DNA of 64,000 nucleotides from contig RWJK01000178.1 of NCBI GenBank assembly GCA_004335835.1, positions 1 through 64,000 of the forward strand, read 5' to 3'. A model generated the notes under the pieces. It made no database searches. It saw only the letters and a program-made list of their open reading frames with translations, and was not told where the DNA came from. Source of the DNA: Scenedesmus sp. ARA3 (taxonomy: Eukaryota; Chlorophyta; Chlorophyceae; Sphaeropleales; Scenedesmaceae). Shown here piece by piece: positions 58,481-64,000 of this stretch. Position 1 is the stretch's first letter. Each line of letters opens with the position of its first letter. The translations under genes and the position numbers were made by a program.

Positions 58481-60783
58481 ATGAGGGGTGCCAAACCATC
58501 GTCAGGGCTGGTGAGTCCTGTCCGAGCAACACCGTCGACAAGCCGACGTGCTGCATCAGCACTGTGGTTCCTGCACGTTCTCAGATTGTGCACATGCAGT
58601 GCATGATGCACTCATGTGCAGCTTGGTATCTCCCGGTCATCCATTCTATGTCATTAGAGAGTCTGCACTGCGGCTTGCACTCCATCTCAACTCCACCCTG
58701 ACCTGTGTGCTGCCACCCTGGCTGCAGGTCCACCTGCACAAGTCCTTTGTTGAGCTGCACTTCTCCAGCAGGCCGCTGCCACAGAACGTGTCGGTTGTGG
58801 CATGTGTGGACGGCAAGGCACTGGACACAGTGCTGCCAGGGCAGGTGCGGCACAGCAGGCGGGAGGCGTTGGTTTCAAGCGCACGTACCTTGGATGCAAG
58901 TGCATGCACAGCTGCAGCAGTGCGCGAGCTGTACCTGGGCTGTTAGCCTGCAGCACAAGTCTGGAGCAGCAGGCTATCGGCTATGCGTAGCAACCACATA
59001 TCTGTACTGATTGCCTGGTGTTTTTGACTTTGGGGCGCCTCACGTGCTTTCCTGTGAGCAAGGACACGCCATGCTGTGCATGCTGATGCTACATCATGGC
59101 TGGCTGCTGCATGCCAGAGATTTCCCAGCCAAGCTTCCAGTGTAACTCTCAACTGCCCTCAGCTACCCTGACGCCAGTGCTGTCTGCTGTCTGCCTCTAT
59201 GATCTACCTCTACAACACGCATCCTGGGCCAGGTGTATGCCACCAATGGGCAGGACCACTGGCTGCTGGGCCTGCAGTTCATCTTCAAGGCCTACAAGGA
59301 GCCGGTCATCACGCATGTGGACAAGACAGCAGACAGCACCGTCACTGTGGCCATCGCCACGCAAGGCTTGCAGGACAAGTACTGCAGCGCAGAGCCGGCG
59401 CGGCGCGCAGAGCTGCAGCGCGCCATGGAGGCGGCGGCGCTCAAGTTCGCGCAGGTGCGTGGGGTGGTAATGGCATTGCTGTGACATGTGCAAATTCTGC
59501 ACCTGGACAGAAGAAGCGTGGGGCAAATCGCTGCTCAGCACGTGTGTACGCTTGCCAGGCGAGATGCAAGTGAGCATGGTCCACTGGGCGCATCAGGCAG
59601 GTGTCTGTTGAGGACGCGCAGCTCAAGTCTGGTGCGGATGATGCAGTTTGCAGGACCCATGGCAGGACACAGCACCTCCTGCCCTTGTAGCTACACCTGG
59701 CTTTGCATAGTAGCACCTGTGGCGCAGCATCCCCCATCATCTATCTTCGTTGTTGAAGGGCCAGCTCTGCACATTCTCATGTCTCTCCTTTGCCCACATC
59801 ACTCGTCCTTCACCCGCTTGCATGGCTGCTGCGCAGACCGCGGTGATGCGCAAGGAGGGGCGGCTGCAGATCAGCGGGCCCAACATCAACATCCCAAAGA
59901 AGCAGCTGCGCGCGCAGTGGCCAGCCATCCTGCAGCGCCTGGCGCCGCAGGATGTGACGGCACACATCTTTGTGGACAGCGCGGACAGCTACATCGCATG
60001 CGCGGCAAAGATCATCCTCACTAAAGCCAAGGTGCGAGGCGTGCATGGCTGCATGTCGTGTCTGAGCCCTAGATTGTTTGCTGGTGCGGCTGTGCACATG
60101 TTGTGCAAGCGACTGCCGCGGGATCCTGCTGCTATCCTCAAAGGCCATCCAAGTGCTGAACAGACAAGTTGCAACCACGCCTCACCCCTTTCACCGCTCC
60201 AAGTTGCATCTCATCATTCCGCTGCTCTGCTGAGCTGTAATTGTATGTGTGTGTGCCGCAGGCTGAACCGGTGTTCTACCTGTCTGGGCTGTCACAGCTG
60301 CTCAAGTCTTTCAGCGGCTCTTTTGTAACACTGGAGCTGCTGCCCGAGCAGCAGGTGGTGCGGCTCAACATAGACACCGGGCAAGGCAGCAGCAGGCCAG
60401 CCAGCATGTCCACCAACACTGCAGCAGCTCCGCAGCAGGGTGAGCAGCAGGCGGAAGCCAGCAGCGCAGCAACAGCGCCGCCGCAGCTGCAGGAGCCTGT
60501 GGCAGTCGGTGCGCAGCAAGTGCAGCCGCACGTGGAGCAACAGCAGGCGGCAGGGGGCAGCCACAGGCTGGCACATGAGGCTGCTCTGGGAGCTCGCCCA
60601 GCACAGCAGGATGTGCTGTGCGAAGCAGCTGCAGAGCAGCGGCTGGATGCTCCAATGATTGATGCTGCTGCAGTGCCTGGCGAGGTGTCCGCTTCCAGCA
60701 GCAGAGGTGCTCACTCTGCAGAGCAGCACCAGCAGTACCTAGCAGCTGCTGCAGCGGCCGCGACAGCAGCGCTGGAGGTGCCT

Positions 60784-60824
<41 letters not shown>

Positions 60825-62547
60825 GGTGTCTGACACAGCTGCTGGACGGCAGTCTGGCAGCAGTAGGCTGCTTGCAGGGCTCCTGCAGCCACATGACCTG
60901 CTGGAAAGCATGGCAAGCAGCGTGGTGGCAGCACAGCCAGCTGTACCTCCAGCTGTGTTGCGCAGCAGCAGCGTATCTGAAGCAGCTGCTGGCTTGTTGC
61001 TGAATAGCCAGCAGCAGCAGCAGCAGCAGCAGCAGGCAGCCGAGCTTGCAGCAGCAGCAGAGGCGCTCGGCACTAGCAGCTTGCAGCCTCTGCCTGGCAC
61101 AACGGGCAGGTCACCCAGAATTCACAGTCATAAACCACCTGCTGAAGCACCAGCAGCAAAGCCAGACATCACTCGTGCTGTTGATGCAGCAGCAGCAGCA
61201 GCAGCCATCCACCCTGGAGCTGCTTTGGCATCTGCAGGCGTTGCTCCAGGCAGTGATGCAGGCCTGTGGCTGCTGGCAGACCATGCTGCTCAGCTGCAAG
61301 CTGTTGGCAGCTGCGGCAACCTCAGCTTGGCTGAGTCAGCTGCTGCCGCTGCTGCTGCCGCCAGCGCAGCAGCTGCGTTGGAGCAGCAACCAAGCAGACC
61401 AGCAGCAGCCGACCAAGGCAGTCTTGCACAACCTGACAACGCTGCCCACCTGCAGCTGCCAGATCACGCAGCAGCAGCAGCAGCAGCAGCACTGGATGGC
61501 TCGATCCACCCAGCAGCACTGCTCCCTGCAGATGTAGCACCTGGCTTCACACCTGGCAGCAGCAGCGGCCAGCTGCTACATGGCCCACGACTGGCCCACA
61601 TGCCAGACCAGTCCAATGAGTGGCAGCAGCAGCAGCAGCAGCAGCAGCACCCCAGCAGCTGCGCCTCTGCACCCGCTAGGCCGCCTTGGGAGGTCACTGC
61701 ACTGGCGAGGCAGGGCTCTAAGGGCAGAGAGGTGCAGCTGGAGAGCTGGCAGGTGCACCCCAAGCGGCGCAGGACAACTTCACACAGCGGCAGCCCCTCT
61801 TGGAGCCGCCAGCAGCAGCAGCAGCAGCAGCAGCATCAGCACCACCACCACCAGCAGCAGCAGCAGGAGCAGCAGCAGCTGGAGGCTGGGGGATGCTTGC
61901 AGCCTGTGCAGTGTGACGAAGGTTCTCGTATGCATATTGGGGGCTTTGGGGCAGCTGCGGAGCTGTGCAGCTGGGAGGCAGCAGCAGCAGCTGCAGCTGC
62001 AGCAGCTACTGGCAACATGATGCTGCAGCACTCGGCGCCTGCGCATCTTGGGTATGGAACCTCACACCAGCAGTACAACCTGCAGCAGCAGCAGCAGCAG
62101 CATCTGGCAGAGCATGCAGCGGCTGCAGCATGGCAGCTGTCAGCACCCAACCTGTACGAATACGCTGGAACACAGCAGCAGCAGCAGCAGCAGCAGCTGG
62201 TGCCTGGCGATACATTTGGCAGTGTCACGGCTTCGGCAATGGCAGCGGCTGCCACCAAGCATGGCAGGGATGTGGCCAGCAGCAGCCGCAGTGATGATGT
62301 CATGGCCCTTGCGCAGCAGCATGAGGAGCAAGGTGGCATAGGAGGAGCAGTAGCAGTAGTCAAACGAGTAGCAAGGCTGCCAGCTAAGCAGCAGGCCGCT
62401 GCTGAGGCTGACAAGCACCTGCAGCAGCACAGGCATGGGCAGTGGCCGCATCCTGCTGATGCTGCGTGGCCTGATCAGAGCGCCGGCTATGCAGCTGCGT
62501 CAGCTGCAGCTGGTGCATCCAGTGCAGCTGCTGCACTTGATGCGAGG

Positions 62548-62579
<32 letters not shown>

Positions 62580-63605
62580 TGTGTCAGGCGCATGTGGCAG
62601 CAGCAAGGCTGCCAGCTTGCACTTGCTGAGTGGCACGATGCTGCTGTCCCCTGACTGGAGCCCTGCACTGCAGCAGCACCTGGGCAGCCCCACCAGCAAC
62701 AGCAGCAGCCACAGCAGGCTGCTGGTGGGCGGCGGCAGCAGCAGCGCCCCAGGTAGCACTCCCAGCAGCTGCAGCCCTGCCTGTGGTGCGGCGGCCGCTG
62801 CTGTTGCTGTTGCTGCTGCTGCAGCAACAGCGGCTGCCAGCAGTAAGGGTGATGCCAGTAAGGGTGACACCAGTCGGAGCTTGCAGCAGAGTGCTGCATT
62901 AGAGCGGCACATGTCTGCTGGGCTGCAGGCTCAACTGCCGGCCGCGCTGTCTCATGCAGCGCAGGCAGCGCAACAAGCTCAGCGGCACTGGCCCCTGCAT
63001 GCTGAGCAGCAGGGCACTGTTGCCGCAACAACATCAGCAGCATCAGCAGCAGCAGCAGTGGGACATGTGCCGCAGCAGGCTGTTGACATGCAGACAAGCC
63101 ACGCAGCTGATGCCCCGCCAGCAGCAGCAGCAGCAGCAGCAGCTGTTGATGATGGCTGGCCGCTGCTGCCTGATGCGGACAACCTCTTGGTCGTGGGCAA
63201 GGCACTCGTGCAGGTAAGAGAGAGGCGGGCAACAGAAGCTGTTCTGTTTGAAGATCTGCTCCCTGTTTGGTTCATTTTCTTGCTGCTGTGCCTTTTCCGT
63301 GTAGCAGCTGCTCACACACCGCCTGGCAGCCAAGCTTATACAAACGCAACCGCAGTATGTGTCACAGCTACATCCGAGCCGTATCTCATCTTGCTGTGTT
63401 TCTTCGCCTGTAGGTGATGAACCTGCTGGGAGCCGGCAGCGCGGCGCGCCTGGCGCTAACGCGCAGCCTGCGAGGCATGAGCCCCCAGGACAGGGAGTGG
63501 CTGCTGTCCATCACCTACCCACACCTGCAGGACAGCTGCAGGCGCCGCGCCCTGCCGGAAGTGCGGTTGATCCTGAATGAAGTTGCTGGAATGGAATGCT
63601 TCCAG

Positions 63606-63640
<35 letters not shown>

Positions 63641-63755
63641 GCTAGGTGCGGGTGTGAATGCAGAGATGGCTGGGTTGTGTCAGCCTGGGTTCAATGCGGC
63701 GGGTGGTGTGGCAGTGGGTGCTGAGGCAATGAGCGCGGCAGCGGCTGATGGTTGA
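58481..63755 (+). CDS. Unrecognised protein: conserved-looking N-terminus, giant Ala/Gln insert, helical C-terminus
   Basis: Six predicted exons, 58481-58510, 58728-58844, 59233-59454, 59837-60031, 60262-63213 and 63414-63755, all meet in phase 0 and give about 1,285 residues. I do not recognise the family. Residues 11-225 have normal complexity and look folded (FVELHFSSRPLPQNVSVVAC, GRLQISGPNINIPKKQLRAQ, AEPVFYLSGLSQLLKSF), with alternating strand-like segments. Residues about 230-1160 are almost all polyA, polyQ, polyS and His-rich runs in one 2,952-nt exon. A short ordered end follows (MNLLGAGSAARLALTRSLRG, then WLLSITYPHLQDSC). There is no signal peptide or membrane segment. The first exon (ten codons) is the least certain; it was chosen because it gives an ATG, a GTGAGT donor and the right phase. 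Confidence 0.72.
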
Positions 63756-64000
63756 TGTGGTGCAATGCTTGACTAGATAAACGTGCTTGACTAGAGAAAC
63801 GTTGGTTTGTATGCTCAAGGTTAAAGTAGCCTGGGCTGCTAGCGGTTGTTGATTATGAGTTGCAAGGCCCAGAGTTGTGTCGTTGGCTTGTGTTGCTGAG
63901 AGCTAGCGCTGCTGGCGCGTGCATCTGCCAGGGGCATTTGCGTCATGTAGCAGGTGCATGGGTGTGTGTTGGAAGGTCGGGCGATTCTGGAGGTTTTGTT
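63756..64000. other. 3' flank of the last gene
   Basis: The last 245 bp hold a short tandem repeat (tgcttgactaga twice near 63768 and 63786) and no gene. The 3' untranslated region of the preceding gene is expected here; no TGTAA is visible in the window. Confidence 0.5.

Overview
The window looks like nuclear DNA of a green alga. It is GC-rich, crowded with CAG/CTG trinucleotide tracts in exons and introns, and its genes are split by many short GT-AG introns (about 80-700 nt), often with CTGCAG acceptors. It carries a plastid-type MEP-pathway enzyme, a HUP-like hexose porter and Golgi apparatus protein 1 homologues. A chlorophycean such as a Scenedesmus/Tetradesmus relative is my inference from CAG richness and gene content. 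All exon boundaries were read by eye, using GT/AG sites, phase continuity and, where possible, comparison of paralogues.

Left part (1-14.5 kb): fragments of an unrecognised minus-strand gene that runs off the left edge; a seven-exon minus-strand sugar-porter MFS transporter (2931-6616); and two related minus-strand genes for secreted, probably GPI-anchored Ala-rich proteins (7605-8599 and 10014-11982). The second of these carries an extra Cys-rich module.

Middle (14.5-32 kb): one very large gene for a low-complexity protein of about 3,030 residues with no recognised domain (14523-23829); a poorly coding stretch (23.8-27.5 kb); then a secreted, sequon-rich protein of 786 residues with a Kazal-like segment (27546-32044). 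This protein shares a Cys spacing pattern with the secreted gene at 10-12 kb.

Right part (33.7-57.3 kb): two GLG1 paralogues lie in inverted orientation, pointing away from each other (33723-40663 minus, 50288-57341 plus). They bracket a divergent pair: MEP-pathway ispF (minus, 41246-43554) and a HEL2/ZNF598-type ribosome-quality-control ubiquitin ligase (plus, 44317-49284). The last gene (58481-63755, plus) encodes about 1,285 residues with a conserved-looking N-terminus and a huge Ala/Gln insert; I do not recognise it.

The strongest unexpected pattern is shared by most of the multi-exon genes. Short imperfect copies of exon edges, usually with the splice site included, sit inside the adjacent intron, mostly 83-175 nt away. 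I see this in the transporter, ispF, the HEL2-like gene, both GLG1 genes, the Kazal-type gene (as a 51-bp minisatellite) and the left-edge fragment. The two GLG1 paralogues also differ in about half of their intron positions. Together these suggest fast, duplication-driven remodelling of splice sites in this genome.
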